Origin: a virus
Length of the DNA stretch: 64,000 nucleotides
Direction: 5' to 3' (one strand)
IMG/VR virus record: IMGVR_UViG_3300028129_000005
Span: 103,740 to 167,739 of that record
Shown here one piece after another: positions 52,126 through 59,939 of the stretch. The number at the start of each line of letters is the position of its first letter. Within the stretch, counting starts at the first letter, position 1. A program made the translations under genes and the position numbers. The notes beneath the pieces were generated by a model. It saw only the letters and a list, made by a program, of their open reading frames with translations, did no database searches and was not told where the DNA came from.

Positions 52126-52210
52126 GGAGAAGTGGCAGAGTGGTCGAATGCACTGGTCTTGAAAACCAGCGAACTTCACGGTTCCAGGGGTTCGAATCCC
52201 TTCTTCTCCG
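52126..52210 (+). tRNA. tRNA-Ser (anticodon UGA)
   Basis: Class II tRNA. Acceptor GGAGAAG / CTTCTCC, anticodon stem CTGGT/ACCAG around TGA at 52160-52162, a variable arm, and a T arm with GGTTCGAATCC. CCA is not encoded. UCA is a frequent codon in this AT-rich sequence, fitting a supplement to host decoding. Confidence 0.95.
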
Positions 52211-52215
52211 CAATT

Positions 52216-52292
52216 GGTCTGGTAGTTCAGTTGGTTAGAATACATGCCTGTCACGCATGGGGTCGCGAGTTCGAGTCTCGTCCAGACCGCCA
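52216..52292 (+). tRNA. tRNA-Asp (anticodon GUC)
   Basis: Acceptor GGTCTGG / CCAGACC, D-arm GTTCAGTTGGTTAGAAT, anticodon stem CATGC/GCATG with loop CTGTCAC (GUC), T-loop TTCGAGT. CCA is encoded at 52290-52292, unlike the serine tRNA five bases upstream. Confidence 0.96.
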
Positions 52293-52299
52293 CTTAGAG

Positions 52300-52324
52300 A
52301 AGCACATGAAACATTGTGCTTTTT
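52300..52324 (+). terminator. Terminator after tRNA genes
   Basis: Stem AAGCACA / TGTGCTT, eight-base loop, T run. Confidence 0.7.
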
Positions 52325-52356
52325 GGGGGTATAACTAATATAGAAAACAATTTAAA

Positions 52357-52593
52357 ATGAGAAAAGTACACAGAGGTAGTCGAGGAATGGTTGCTGGAGT
52401 ATGTGATGGTTTAGGATATTATTTTGGAATTGATCCATTAATATTTAGACTTTTATTCACATTAGCATTCTTTACACCTACAATTCCAGCAATATTAATA
52501 TACATTATATTTTGGATAGTAATACCAGCAAATAAAAAAACAAAAACAAATGACAAGAGCGCAAATAGTTCAAAAGCTACTAGACGAAAATAA
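52357..52593 (+). CDS. PspC-domain membrane protein
   Basis: 78 residues matching the PspC domain: HRGSRGMVAGVCDGLGYYFGIDPLIFRLLF, then a transmembrane helix (FFTPTIPAILIYIIFWIVIP) and a charged tail. In bacteria PspC is part of the phage-shock membrane stress response. A phage copy could modulate host envelope stress or block superinfection (inference). Confidence 0.85.
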   Translation: MRKVHRGSRGMVAGVCDGLGYYFGIDPLIFRLLFTLAFFTPTIPAILIYIIFWIVIPANKKTKTNDKSANSSKATRRK

Positions 52594-52729
52594 GATAACA
52601 ACAGCAGAAGCTGTAGTTCTTCTTACACCAGAGGATTCATACACTCGTCCTACAACTTATTTACCTTACCAACCACAACGAGGAACAGATCCTTATTGGT
52701 TTACAACATCGACACATGATAACGCCTAA
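52550..52729 (+). CDS. Small hypothetical protein
   Basis: 59 residues (MTRAQIVQKLLDENKITTAEAVVLL, then a Tyr/Pro/Thr-rich tail). It overlaps the PspC gene by 44 bases and the nuclease gene by 14, with an A-rich leader before its ATG. The N-terminal half looks like a short helical SHOCT-type segment often seen in phage proteins; not certain. Confidence 0.5.
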   Translation: MTRAQIVQKLLDENKITTAEAVVLLTPEDSYTRPTTYLPYQPQRGTDPYWFTTSTHDNA

Positions 52730-53114
52730 CTACACCTTTAACGCAAAATTAATTAGAGTAGTAGACGGAGATACTGTATGGGCACATGTAGATTTAGGAT
52801 TTGATATTTGGAAAAAGGTAAACGTTAGACTACATGGAATCGATACTCCTGAAACTAGGACTAGAGATCTAGTAGAAAAAAGAGCAGGTCTTAAATCTAA
52901 AGAAAGACTAGTGCAATTACTAGAACAAGGAAACAATGAATTCGTATTGGTTTCTAAAGAAGTGGATAAATATGGAAGAGCGCTAGGAGAACTATATAAT
53001 GGTTATCATGAAGTTCATGTCCATGAAGGTGAAACTAGACCTATATCAATTAGTATAAATCAAGTATTATTAAACGAAGGTTTAGCAAAACCTTATAATG
53101 GAGGAAAAAGATAA
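52716..53114 (+). CDS. Thermonuclease (SNase-like)
   Basis: 132 residues with the staphylococcal nuclease fold: RVVDGDTVWAHVDLGF, NVRLHGIDTPETR, KYGRALGEL and LLNEGLAKPYNGG. Catalytic Asp, Arg and Glu positions (VDGDT, RLHGIDTPE, GRALGE) appear intact. No signal peptide is seen, so it would act inside the host, perhaps degrading nucleic acid or aiding host DNA breakdown. Confidence 0.88.
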   Translation: MITPNYTFNAKLIRVVDGDTVWAHVDLGFDIWKKVNVRLHGIDTPETRTRDLVEKRAGLKSKERLVQLLEQGNNEFVLVSKEVDKYGRALGELYNGYHEVHVHEGETRPISISINQVLLNEGLAKPYNGGKR

Positions 53115-53117
53115 AAT

Positions 53118-53696
53118 ATGAAATCAAGAAAATTTAGCATTTCAGGATTATTAGAATTAAGACCTGGAAAATTTGAAGATGAAAGAGGAGAGTTTATAGA
53201 AACATTCAAATCTTCAAAACTTAAAGAACTTGGAATTACAGAAGAATTTCTACAAGATAATCAATCTGTTTCTAAGAAAGGAGTATTTAGAGGAATACAT
53301 TTACAAACCGGAGATAGTGCTCAAGGAAAATTAGTAAGAGTTTCTAAAGGAGCTGTTGTAGATTTCGCAGTAGATCTTAGACCTGGTTCCCCATCCTATG
53401 GAGAATGGACTTATGTATTATTAAGTGCGCACGTAGGAAATCAATTTTGGATTCCGGCCGGATTTGGCCATGCGTTTCTTGCCCTTGAGGATGATACAAT
53501 CTTTTCATATAAATGTACTAAAGAATATGATAAGAGTGCAGAGGAGTGTCTCCTATGGACCGACAAGGATATAGATCTGACTATAGATAAGAGTATACTT
53601 ACACAATTCAATATATCAGACATCTTAGTCTCCGAAAAGGATAAAGAAGGTATTACGCTAAAGGAATATACTAAAAAATATGGCGTACTGGTTTAA
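53118..53696 (+). CDS. rmlC: dTDP-4-dehydrorhamnose 3,5-epimerase-like
   Basis: 192-residue cupin. DERGEFIETFK, QDNQSVSKKGVFRGIHLQ (catalytic His), GKLVRVSKGAVVDFAVDLR, WIPAGFGHAFLAL and SYKCTKEYDKS are the RmlC blocks. With the RmlB-like enzyme at 4790 it suggests a deoxysugar route, though RmlA and RmlD are not seen in this window. It overlaps the next gene by 17 bases. Confidence 0.88.
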   Translation: MKSRKFSISGLLELRPGKFEDERGEFIETFKSSKLKELGITEEFLQDNQSVSKKGVFRGIHLQTGDSAQGKLVRVSKGAVVDFAVDLRPGSPSYGEWTYVLLSAHVGNQFWIPAGFGHAFLALEDDTIFSYKCTKEYDKSAEECLLWTDKDIDLTIDKSILTQFNISDILVSEKDKEGITLKEYTKKYGVLV

Positions 53697-54165
53697 AAGA
53701 AAATACAGACAAATTAAAAGAGTCTTAGATTACTTGCCAATTATTTGGAAAGGTTATGATTTTGATTATAGATACGCAATTGATTTATTTAAACATCAAT
53801 TAATACGTACTTCTAATTTTATGGAATCAGATAGAGCGTATGCCATCGATTCCGATATGAGAGCTAAGAGAATTAAAACCGCTATCGAACTTCTTGATAA
53901 AGTTTACGATGAAGAATATGGAATGGAATACCAAGATCAGATGAAAAAGATTTATGGCGATAACGTATTAGATTGGAACTTTGAAGATACTGGAAGGGGA
54001 GATGGAACTTCATATATTAATTATGAATACGAGAAGTGGGAAAACAAAGATAAAGTTAAAGAAACCTTTGATAAACTATTTAAACAGTCTAAAGAAAAGC
54101 AAATTAAAGCAGAGAAATTAGTATGGAAATTTATATCCCATAACATCCGAGGATGGTGGGATTAA
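53680..54165 (+). CDS. Conserved hypothetical phage protein
   Basis: 161 residues, basic N-terminus with aromatic helix (YWFKRKYRQIKRVLDYLPIIWKGYDFDY), then charged helices. A protein of this look (WKGYDFDYRYAIDLFKHQL) recurs in large tailed phages without known function. Ends just before promoter copy 3. Confidence 0.6.
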   Translation: MAYWFKRKYRQIKRVLDYLPIIWKGYDFDYRYAIDLFKHQLIRTSNFMESDRAYAIDSDMRAKRIKTAIELLDKVYDEEYGMEYQDQMKKIYGDNVLDWNFEDTGRGDGTSYINYEYEKWENKDKVKETFDKLFKQSKEKQIKAEKLVWKFISHNIRGWWD

Positions 54166-54192
54166 AATAATTTGAAAATAATTGCCTAAATA

Positions 54193-54224
54193 TTTTTTTA
54201 TCTCAGATATTTTGCTTATATTAG
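54193..54224 (+). promoter_or_regulatory. Repeated promoter-like element, copy 3
   Basis: T7, ATCTCAG, spacer ATATTTTGCT and TATATTAG, 28 bases before the start at 54253. Starts a run of small genes to 55471. Confidence 0.78.
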
Positions 54225-54252
54225 TATAGTAATAATCAATAAAGCAAAAGAT

Positions 54253-54480
54253 ATGTCACTTAATTTAAACTTAGAAAAAGCTTGGGTAACCTTCTTAAAT
54301 GATGGTTGGGAAAGCGTTTGGCATCCAGTAACAGACGTTCTTGGAAACCATTTAGACTGGTCAGACGAAATCATGGACCATTGTAGAAAACAATTTAATG
54401 ACTCTGACAATTGGGTTAGTTTTGGAATCGCTCCTACTTCTCAAATGTTAATTAAAAACTCAGTAAGAGATAACCTTTAA
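54253..54480 (+). CDS. Hypothetical protein
   Basis: 75 residues rich in Trp, Asn and Asp; no family recognised. First gene behind promoter copy 3, so probably early. Confidence 0.55.
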   Translation: MSLNLNLEKAWVTFLNDGWESVWHPVTDVLGNHLDWSDEIMDHCRKQFNDSDNWVSFGIAPTSQMLIKNSVRDNL

Positions 54481-54490
54481 AAATATAAAA

Positions 54491-54949
54491 ATGAAAACAG
54501 TAATTTTCGATTTAGATGGAACTCTCGCTCTTATCGACGATAGGAGAGCTATTTCCACAAAAGATAATGGTAAAATGGATTGGGACACTTTCTTCGATCC
54601 AGCAAACATTCAATTAGATAAACCGAATTGGCCAGTTATTCACATGGCACGACTTCTTAAAAAAGATGGACATCGTGTTGTAATTTTCAGTGGAAGATCT
54701 AAAGCTACTAAAGACGCAACGAAAGATTGGTTAAACGATCTTGATATTCCATTTGATGTTTTAAAGATGCGACCAACTGCTGGAGGTTTTAAGTTTATGA
54801 AAGATGATGTATTAAAGAAAAAGTGGCTTGATGATTTATTTCCAAACACTGACGATATTACATGTGTCTTTGACGATAGAGATAAAGTAGTTCAAATGTG
54901 GAGAGATAATGGTATCACTTGCTTTCAAGTAGCTGACGGTAATTTTTAA
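54491..54949 (+). CDS. HAD phosphatase, polynucleotide kinase 3'-phosphatase-like
   Basis: 152 residues. HAD motifs: DLDGTLALID (nucleophile Asp), VVIFSGRSKAT (motif II) and VFDDRDKVVQMW (motif IV). The RPTAGGFKFMKDDVLKKKWL block closely matches the phosphatase half of T4 polynucleotide kinase (PseT). The kinase half is absent. Probable removal of 3'-phosphates from nucleic acid ends, or a nucleotidase. Confidence 0.8.
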   Translation: MKTVIFDLDGTLALIDDRRAISTKDNGKMDWDTFFDPANIQLDKPNWPVIHMARLLKKDGHRVVIFSGRSKATKDATKDWLNDLDIPFDVLKMRPTAGGFKFMKDDVLKKKWLDDLFPNTDDITCVFDDRDKVVQMWRDNGITCFQVADGNF

Positions 54950-54959
54950 AATAAAAGAT

Positions 54960-55244
54960 ATGAAATTCAAAGATTTAACATTTAACAAACAAACACACGG
55001 TGGTGTAGGAGCTACTGCAAAATTCAAAGAAGTTACAGTGAGTATTCAGGCTGGTAAGTTTGTTTACAGTAATCCTCGAGAGGATGGCTTAGACTCTACA
55101 CAATACTCTTCATTCGAAGTTGCTATATGGGAGAACTCCAAAGACGGAAGTTTTGTCACTTCTAAATTTATAGATACTGAAGACGAAGTTGCAGGATGGA
55201 CTTCTAAAAAAGATATTGATAATCTTTTACAAAAATTGAAATAA
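54960..55244 (+). CDS. Hypothetical protein
   Basis: 94 residues, beta-rich appearance (FKEVTVSIQAGKFVYSN, SSFEVAIWENS). No family recognised. Its stop overlaps the next ATG. Confidence 0.55.
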   Translation: MKFKDLTFNKQTHGGVGATAKFKEVTVSIQAGKFVYSNPREDGLDSTQYSSFEVAIWENSKDGSFVTSKFIDTEDEVAGWTSKKDIDNLLQKLK

Positions 55245-55471
55245 TGGGAATAGAAGGATTATTTTTAACAATTTTTTTAGGAGCATTTGCATTCGTAATG
55301 GGATGGATGAAAGGATGTGAAGACGAGCAATCGAGAATTAGAGAAGCTTTCAGGTCAGAAGAATATGACTATGAAGGCTTCTTTAACGTTCTTGAAAAAT
55401 ACGAAGAGGAGAAGGAAGCGGCTAAGCAATGGGCTAAGTTTAATAAAAAAAGAAAAAAAAATCAAAAATAA
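55244..55471 (+). CDS. Small membrane protein
   Basis: 75 residues. An N-terminal transmembrane helix (LFLTIFLGAFAFVMGWMKG) is followed by a charged cytoplasmic helix ending KKRKKNQK. Unknown function; last gene of the promoter-3 run. Confidence 0.55.
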   Translation: MGIEGLFLTIFLGAFAFVMGWMKGCEDEQSRIREAFRSEEYDYEGFFNVLEKYEEEKEAAKQWAKFNKKRKKNQK

Positions 55472-55482
55472 ACAGCCTAGAA

Positions 55483-55514
55483 TTTTTTTATCTCAGATTT
55501 TTTGCTTATATTAG
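55483..55514 (+). promoter_or_regulatory. Repeated promoter-like element, copy 4
   Basis: T7, ATCTCAG, spacer ATTTTTTGCT and TATATTAG, 29 bases before the start at 55544. The preceding AAATAAACAG is also shared with copies 5 and 6. Confidence 0.78.
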
Positions 55515-55543
55515 TAGAGTAATAATTAATAAAAGAAACCATT

Positions 55544-55744
55544 ATGGCAGAATTAAAAAACAAACAATATATGTTCACCTTTGAAGGTGGCGGTTGGAAC
55601 ACAGTGTGGGCCAAAACTAAACGCGGTGCAATTAAAGCCGCTCTTAAAGAATACTCAGATTCAAATACTTTGAATCCACGTATTGATTCTTTTCATAAAG
55701 CTACCGAAGAAGGTCTTCGAAATGCAATGTCTCTTTTCTACTAA
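55544..55744 (+). CDS. Hypothetical protein
   Basis: 66 residues beginning MAELKNKQYMFTFEGGGWNTVWAK, followed by KRGAIKAALKEY. A short beta-hairpin plus helix layout is likely. No family recognised. Confidence 0.55.
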   Translation: MAELKNKQYMFTFEGGGWNTVWAKTKRGAIKAALKEYSDSNTLNPRIDSFHKATEEGLRNAMSLFY

Positions 55745-55754
55745 AAAAATAAAA

Positions 55755-56099
55755 ATGAATAAACTACAATCACTTAAATGCGTTGAAGTAACTTCACAGA
55801 CGCAAGCCGACAATGGAACTATTTGTTACCATGACCCTATCACGAATACTGACTATCTTTCTTATGAAAGTGGATATATTCGTAGAGCATATACCCGTAA
55901 TTACGAAAATTACAAAGGATATGAATGGTCTCATCGAACGATCTATCAATTAAATCCTACTAAGAAATCAATGCATGAATGGAATGGAACCACATGGCCT
56001 TCAACTGAAAGGATTATGATCGAAGATCCAAGCGAGCGTTTAGACAGACTTGCAAAGGCTGTAGTTAATTATAGAAAAACTCTTAGTAAGAATGCGTAA
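55755..56099 (+). CDS. Hypothetical protein
   Basis: 114 residues from the ATG at 55755, chosen because it follows an A-rich leader and the earlier in-frame start lies inside the upstream gene. Tyr/Arg-rich; no family recognised. It overlaps the next small gene by eight bases. Confidence 0.55.
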   Translation: MNKLQSLKCVEVTSQTQADNGTICYHDPITNTDYLSYESGYIRRAYTRNYENYKGYEWSHRTIYQLNPTKKSMHEWNGTTWPSTERIMIEDPSERLDRLAKAVVNYRKTLSKNA

Positions 56100-56208
56100 A
56101 CTAAAACATACACTTAAGCAGATTGATAGCGTAGACATCGTCCTAATTACTGCATTTGGACTTTATATGATTCTACTTGTTTCTAACCTTTTAAAAATGG
56201 TAAACTAA
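56092..56208 (+). CDS. Very small membrane protein
   Basis: 38 residues with one transmembrane helix (IVLITAFGLYMILLVSNLL). Starts inside the previous gene's end, and its stop overlaps the next ATG (TAATG). Tight coupling argues that it is translated. Confidence 0.45.
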   Translation: MRKLKHTLKQIDSVDIVLITAFGLYMILLVSNLLKMVN

Positions 56209-56441
56209 TGAGATATACAGTAACATTTGAAGTATACATTGATGCAGATAACGATAAACATGCTCTTTCAAAGGGTGAACTTATCGCTGACAATCAAGAA
56301 AATAAGTACGGCCAATCATGGGATGTAACTGAATTACACCAAACTCCTTTCGCTTCTTTTAATACAAAAAAAGTAGATATTCAAAAACTTAGAACGGAGC
56401 AAATGATTAAATCAATAGAAGAAGATCCATTACCGTTTTAA
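56208..56441 (+). CDS. Hypothetical protein
   Basis: 77 acidic residues beginning with a strand-rich MRYTVTFEVYIDADNDKHAL. Resembles small ferredoxin-like phage proteins by shape only. Function unknown. Confidence 0.5.
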   Translation: MRYTVTFEVYIDADNDKHALSKGELIADNQENKYGQSWDVTELHQTPFASFNTKKVDIQKLRTEQMIKSIEEDPLPF

Positions 56442-56442
56442 T

Positions 56443-56634
56443 ATGATAACTTATCTATTTATTGGGGTAATTTATTCTTTTATTATGCACCTTTCATGGG
56501 ATCATCATAGAAGAAATGATAAAAACTTTGGATTAGAAAAGTGGACACTTAAAGAATCTTTGGTATTAACGGTAATTTGGCCACTATACCTTCTATATTT
56601 CATTTATTCTTTTTTTAAAGGATTAGGAGATTAA
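56443..56634 (+). CDS. Small membrane protein
   Basis: 63 residues with two hydrophobic stretches (YLFIGVIYSFIMHL and LVLTVIWPLYLLYFIYSFF) separated by a His/Arg-rich loop (SWDHHRRNDKNFG). Probable hairpin in the inner membrane; unknown function. Confidence 0.55.
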   Translation: MITYLFIGVIYSFIMHLSWDHHRRNDKNFGLEKWTLKESLVLTVIWPLYLLYFIYSFFKGLGD

Positions 56635-56663
56635 ACTTTTTATAAAACTCATATATAATCAAT

Positions 56664-57497
56664 ATGCCAGAATTAGCAGAATTAAAATTTACAGCAGATT
56701 ACGTTAACCAAATGTCGGAAGGCATGAAATATGTTAACGTAGTAAAAAACCCAGAACATAAGTGTGAAGATCTAAATATACCCTTTAAGTTTTTTAAAAT
56801 TAAAGCAGAATCTAGGGGTAAGGAAATGGTTCTTCTTATTTTAGATAATGATTCTGATAAAATTATTCCAATTCGAATGACAATGGGAATGAGCGGGTAT
56901 TTTAAATTGACTAATACTGGCGACGAAGCAAAACATTCACACCTTAAATTTCATCGCAAAGACGGAACAACCCTTTCATTTGTAGATATGCGTAGATTTG
57001 GCAAGTGGAAGCAGGGTTTATGGTGGAATGATACACGAGGGGAGGATCCAACGACCTCCTTTGATTCTTTTTGGAAAGATATAATGACTAATCTAACGTC
57101 ACGCGCTTTCAGGAAACCACTCTATGAAGTCCTGATGAACCAAAAATATTTTAATGGAATAGGAAATTACCTAAGAGCGGAGATTATTTATAGAGCCAAA
57201 GATGTAGATCCGTTTCTTCCAGCTGGAATGCAACTAGCAAAATACCCTAAAATACTAGAACTATGTAAAGATATTCCAATGCTAGCATACGCAAAAGGAG
57301 GAGGAAGCATTAAAGATTGGGATAATCCATTCGGAACAGATGCTATTCAAGAAAAATTCATGCTATGTTATGGAAATCCTGTTATGTCGAAAAGAAAAGA
57401 TTCGAATGGAAGAACATTTTGGTATGATTCTAAATGGGACAATGTTCCTACAAGTAGAGACGATTTAAAAGAATATTTCCATGGCGATAGAAGCTAA
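56664..57497 (+). CDS. Formamidopyrimidine-DNA glycosylase (Fpg/Nei family), zinc-less
   Basis: 277 residues. The N-terminus MPELAE keeps the catalytic Pro2 and Glu3 (usual text PELPE). RMTMGMSGYFKL, FVDMRRFGKW and the H2TH block NQKYFNGIGNYLRAEI are present. The C-terminal finger lacks the usual four cysteines (CYGNPVMSKRKDSNGRTFW), keeping the GRT turn, so it is a zinc-less finger as in NEIL1-type enzymes. Removes oxidised bases and nicks DNA. Confidence 0.88.
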   Translation: MPELAELKFTADYVNQMSEGMKYVNVVKNPEHKCEDLNIPFKFFKIKAESRGKEMVLLILDNDSDKIIPIRMTMGMSGYFKLTNTGDEAKHSHLKFHRKDGTTLSFVDMRRFGKWKQGLWWNDTRGEDPTTSFDSFWKDIMTNLTSRAFRKPLYEVLMNQKYFNGIGNYLRAEIIYRAKDVDPFLPAGMQLAKYPKILELCKDIPMLAYAKGGGSIKDWDNPFGTDAIQEKFMLCYGNPVMSKRKDSNGRTFWYDSKWDNVPTSRDDLKEYFHGDRS

Positions 57498-57666
57498 GAA
57501 GTGGCTTAACGAAAACGAATGGCCAGATAATAATATAGACAGTGATGCATTTTCTCATTACACTAAAATGAGCAGTATCATGGAACAATATGCCAGAGAA
57601 TATCATGCTAAGAAATTAGAAGAAGCTCGAAAAAAAGAAGTAACACAATTTAAAAAGTTCTTATGA
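57481..57666 (+). CDS. Hypothetical protein
   Basis: 61 charged residues overlapping both the glycosylase (17 bases) and the reductase gene (4 bases). No family recognised. Confidence 0.45.
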   Translation: MAIEAKKWLNENEWPDNNIDSDAFSHYTKMSSIMEQYAREYHAKKLEEARKKEVTQFKKFL

Positions 57667-58295
57667 AGAAACTAGAACGCATGCAAAACTTAATCGTAGT
57701 TGGACATCCTGATAAAAAATCATTTTGTTATAACGGAATTTTTAAAACAATCCAAGAATCTCTATTAGATAGTGATTACCTAAATGAAATACAGGTAATA
57801 GATTTATATAGAGATGATTTTTCTCAACCAAGAAAAGATCTTATTAAGGAATATCAAGATGCTGTAACATGGGCGGATAGAATTTACTTCGTATCTCCTG
57901 TTTGGTGGTTTAGATTAACACCTAGAATGGAAATATTCTTTGACGAAGTATTTACCCCAGGTTTTGCGTATAAGTTTGTTCCCCTTTTCGGAGCATACGC
58001 GTATCCAAAGCCATTCTTAAGTGATAAAAAGGTAAGGACATATATAACCCATGGAGCTCCTTCATTACCCGTAAGAACTCTATATTTAAACTCAGTTAAA
58101 TTACGTTTAGTGATGGGAGTATTTACATTTGTATTTGGATGGAATATTTCAAGATGGTTAAAGACAAAACAATTTTGGTCAGTTCCCTTCGTGAGCGATG
58201 CAAAAAGAAAGAAATATTTAGACAGAGTTAAAAAAGATATTAAGAGAGATCTTAAAAAACATCAAACATTACCTATGCAACATGAAAGTATATAG
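57663..58295 (+). CDS. Flavodoxin-fold NAD(P)H oxidoreductase
   Basis: 210 residues, close to NAD(P)H-quinone reductases (KefF/MdaB/Flavodoxin_2 type): IVVGHPDKKSFCYNGIF (FMN phosphate loop), VIDLYRDDF, ADRIYFVSPVWWFRLTPRMEIFFDEVFTPGFAY and a YITHGAP loop. Likely a flavin-dependent reductase in the cytoplasm; the start could be Met7 (MQNLIVV). An auxiliary redox gene of the phage. Confidence 0.8.
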   Translation: MKKLERMQNLIVVGHPDKKSFCYNGIFKTIQESLLDSDYLNEIQVIDLYRDDFSQPRKDLIKEYQDAVTWADRIYFVSPVWWFRLTPRMEIFFDEVFTPGFAYKFVPLFGAYAYPKPFLSDKKVRTYITHGAPSLPVRTLYLNSVKLRLVMGVFTFVFGWNISRWLKTKQFWSVPFVSDAKRKKYLDRVKKDIKRDLKKHQTLPMQHESI

Positions 58296-58533
58296 ACCCA
58301 CAAAAGAAATGAGAATTAATCCACTTTCCTTACAGGAGGGAGGATCTACAGTAACGGTGATTTACGATAATTACGCCGTTGAATTTACAAACATTAAATC
58401 TCCTTATTCGTATATTTCTTCTATTCGCTTTGCTAAACGCAATGATATTTCTCTTAGAGGTTTTTTAATAAACGGTGAAGTATATGACATGTGTAGTGGT
58501 AATAAAGAAACAAAAATAAATAAATCAGTATAA
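58282..58533 (+). CDS. Hypothetical protein
   Basis: 83 residues, beta-rich in the middle (STVTVIYDNYAVEFTN). Overlaps the reductase gene by 14 bases and precedes the epimerase by six. No family recognised. Confidence 0.5.
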   Translation: MKVYRPTKEMRINPLSLQEGGSTVTVIYDNYAVEFTNIKSPYSYISSIRFAKRNDISLRGFLINGEVYDMCSGNKETKINKSV

Positions 58534-58539
58534 TATTAT

Positions 58540-59433
58540 ATGAAAAACGTATTAGTCACAGGTGGTGCAGGATTTGTCGGAAGCAACCTCATTAAACACC
58601 TACAGGAAACCTACCCAAAAATTAAAATAACTTCATTAGATAATTACTTCACGGGAAAAGAAGAAAATCATGTTCCTGGCGTAACCTATTATAGAGGACA
58701 TACTTGGGAAGCAGATACTATTTTTGAAAAATTAACAGAAGAAAATTACTTTGACACTGTATTTCACTTTGGAGAATATAGTAGAATTGTTCAATCGTTT
58801 GAAGATATTGATTTTGTTCATAGGTCTATTCTATCTGGAACACCTGTTATATTAGAACTATGTAGAAAATGGAATTCAAAGTTAATTTATTCTGCATCTA
58901 GTTCTAAATTCGGTAACAACGGTGAAGATGAGAATCTTTCTCCTTATGCTTGGATGAAATCTAAGATGGTAGAATTAATCAAAAACTATAATACATGGTA
59001 TGATCTTCAATATGAGATCTGTTATTTCTTTAATGTATATGGACCTGGCCAAATTACATCAGGTGATTATGCAACAGTTGTCGGTATTTTTGAAAGACAA
59101 TTTAAAGCAGGTGAAAAGTGTTCAGTAGTTTCTCCTGGAAATCAAAGCAGAGACTTCACACACGTTGAAGACGTAGTTACAGCTCTTGGATTAGCAGCAC
59201 AGAGAAAAGACAATCACGAATGGCACCTGAGAAGCGGAGTTAATACTACAATGATAGAATTAGCAGAAATGTATGGTGATTGGGTAATGATTCCTGAAAG
59301 AAGAGGCGAAAGGTTTACAAGCGAAGACTTCCCATCAGACACTGAAGAAAAATTAGGCTGGAAACCAACTTGGAAATTACAAGATTGGGTAAATTTAGTA
59401 ACATCATCAAAACAAGAAAAAATTAATGCATAA
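58540..59433 (+). CDS. NAD-dependent nucleotide-sugar epimerase/dehydratase
   Basis: 297-residue extended SDR. TGGAGFVGSN (NAD loop), VFHFGEYSRIV, YSASSSKFGN and YAWMKSK (YxxxK), then YFFNVYGPGQ and SRDFTHVEDVV. Resembles UDP-glucose 4-epimerase-type proteins; the substrate is unknown. Overlaps the kinase gene by eight bases. Confidence 0.82.
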   Translation: MKNVLVTGGAGFVGSNLIKHLQETYPKIKITSLDNYFTGKEENHVPGVTYYRGHTWEADTIFEKLTEENYFDTVFHFGEYSRIVQSFEDIDFVHRSILSGTPVILELCRKWNSKLIYSASSSKFGNNGEDENLSPYAWMKSKMVELIKNYNTWYDLQYEICYFFNVYGPGQITSGDYATVVGIFERQFKAGEKCSVVSPGNQSRDFTHVEDVVTALGLAAQRKDNHEWHLRSGVNTTMIELAEMYGDWVMIPERRGERFTSEDFPSDTEEKLGWKPTWKLQDWVNLVTSSKQEKINA

Positions 59434-59917
59434 AAAAGGTAAAATAGTATTAGTAGGAAAGGCAGCCGCTGGAAAAGATTATTTAAGAACTAGATATGAA
59501 AATAGAGGTTTCGTTTTTGGAGTCTCTTATACTACTCGTCCTCCTCGTAAGAAGGCAAACGAACAAGAAGGAGTAGACTACTATTTTGTAAACGAAGATA
59601 GCTTTAAAAACATGATCGATAATGATGAATTCGTTGAGTATCAAAAATTTAACGGATGGTATTACGGAATCACAAAGGAAGAATTTGAAAGATGTGACGT
59701 AATGATTTTAAATGCGGAAGCAGTCGATTTATTAAATGAAGAATATCGAAGCAGATGCTTTGTAACTTATATAGATATACCAATTGACGTAAGAAGATCA
59801 AGGATCATAGAAAGAAACGACCCAGATGACAATTTTGAAAGAAGAATTCAGGCTGATGAAGATCAATTTAGAAACTTTTTCAATTATGATTGTAGAATAA
59901 CTAACCACAACTTTTAA
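59426..59917 (+). CDS. Guanylate kinase-like nucleotide kinase
   Basis: 163 residues. P-loop GKAAAGKDYL, then the GMP-binding block SYTTRPPRKKANEQEGVDYYFV and YYGITKEEFE. Some 30 residues shorter than bacterial guanylate kinase (about 200), mainly in the lid and C-terminus. Likely a dNMP/NMP kinase feeding phage DNA synthesis. Confidence 0.8.
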   Translation: MHKKGKIVLVGKAAAGKDYLRTRYENRGFVFGVSYTTRPPRKKANEQEGVDYYFVNEDSFKNMIDNDEFVEYQKFNGWYYGITKEEFERCDVMILNAEAVDLLNEEYRSRCFVTYIDIPIDVRRSRIIERNDPDDNFERRIQADEDQFRNFFNYDCRITNHNF

Positions 59918-59939
59918 AACAACAATAAATAATAATAAG

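Noticed and set aside
52102-52338. Plus- and minus-strand frames across the tRNA genes
   Set aside because: Both cover two well-formed tRNAs; the translations are tRNA read-through commonly misannotated as proteins.
55683-55755. N-terminal extension of the 55755 gene
   Set aside because: The extra 24 codons overlap the previous gene's end and the ATG at 55755 has the usual A-rich leader.
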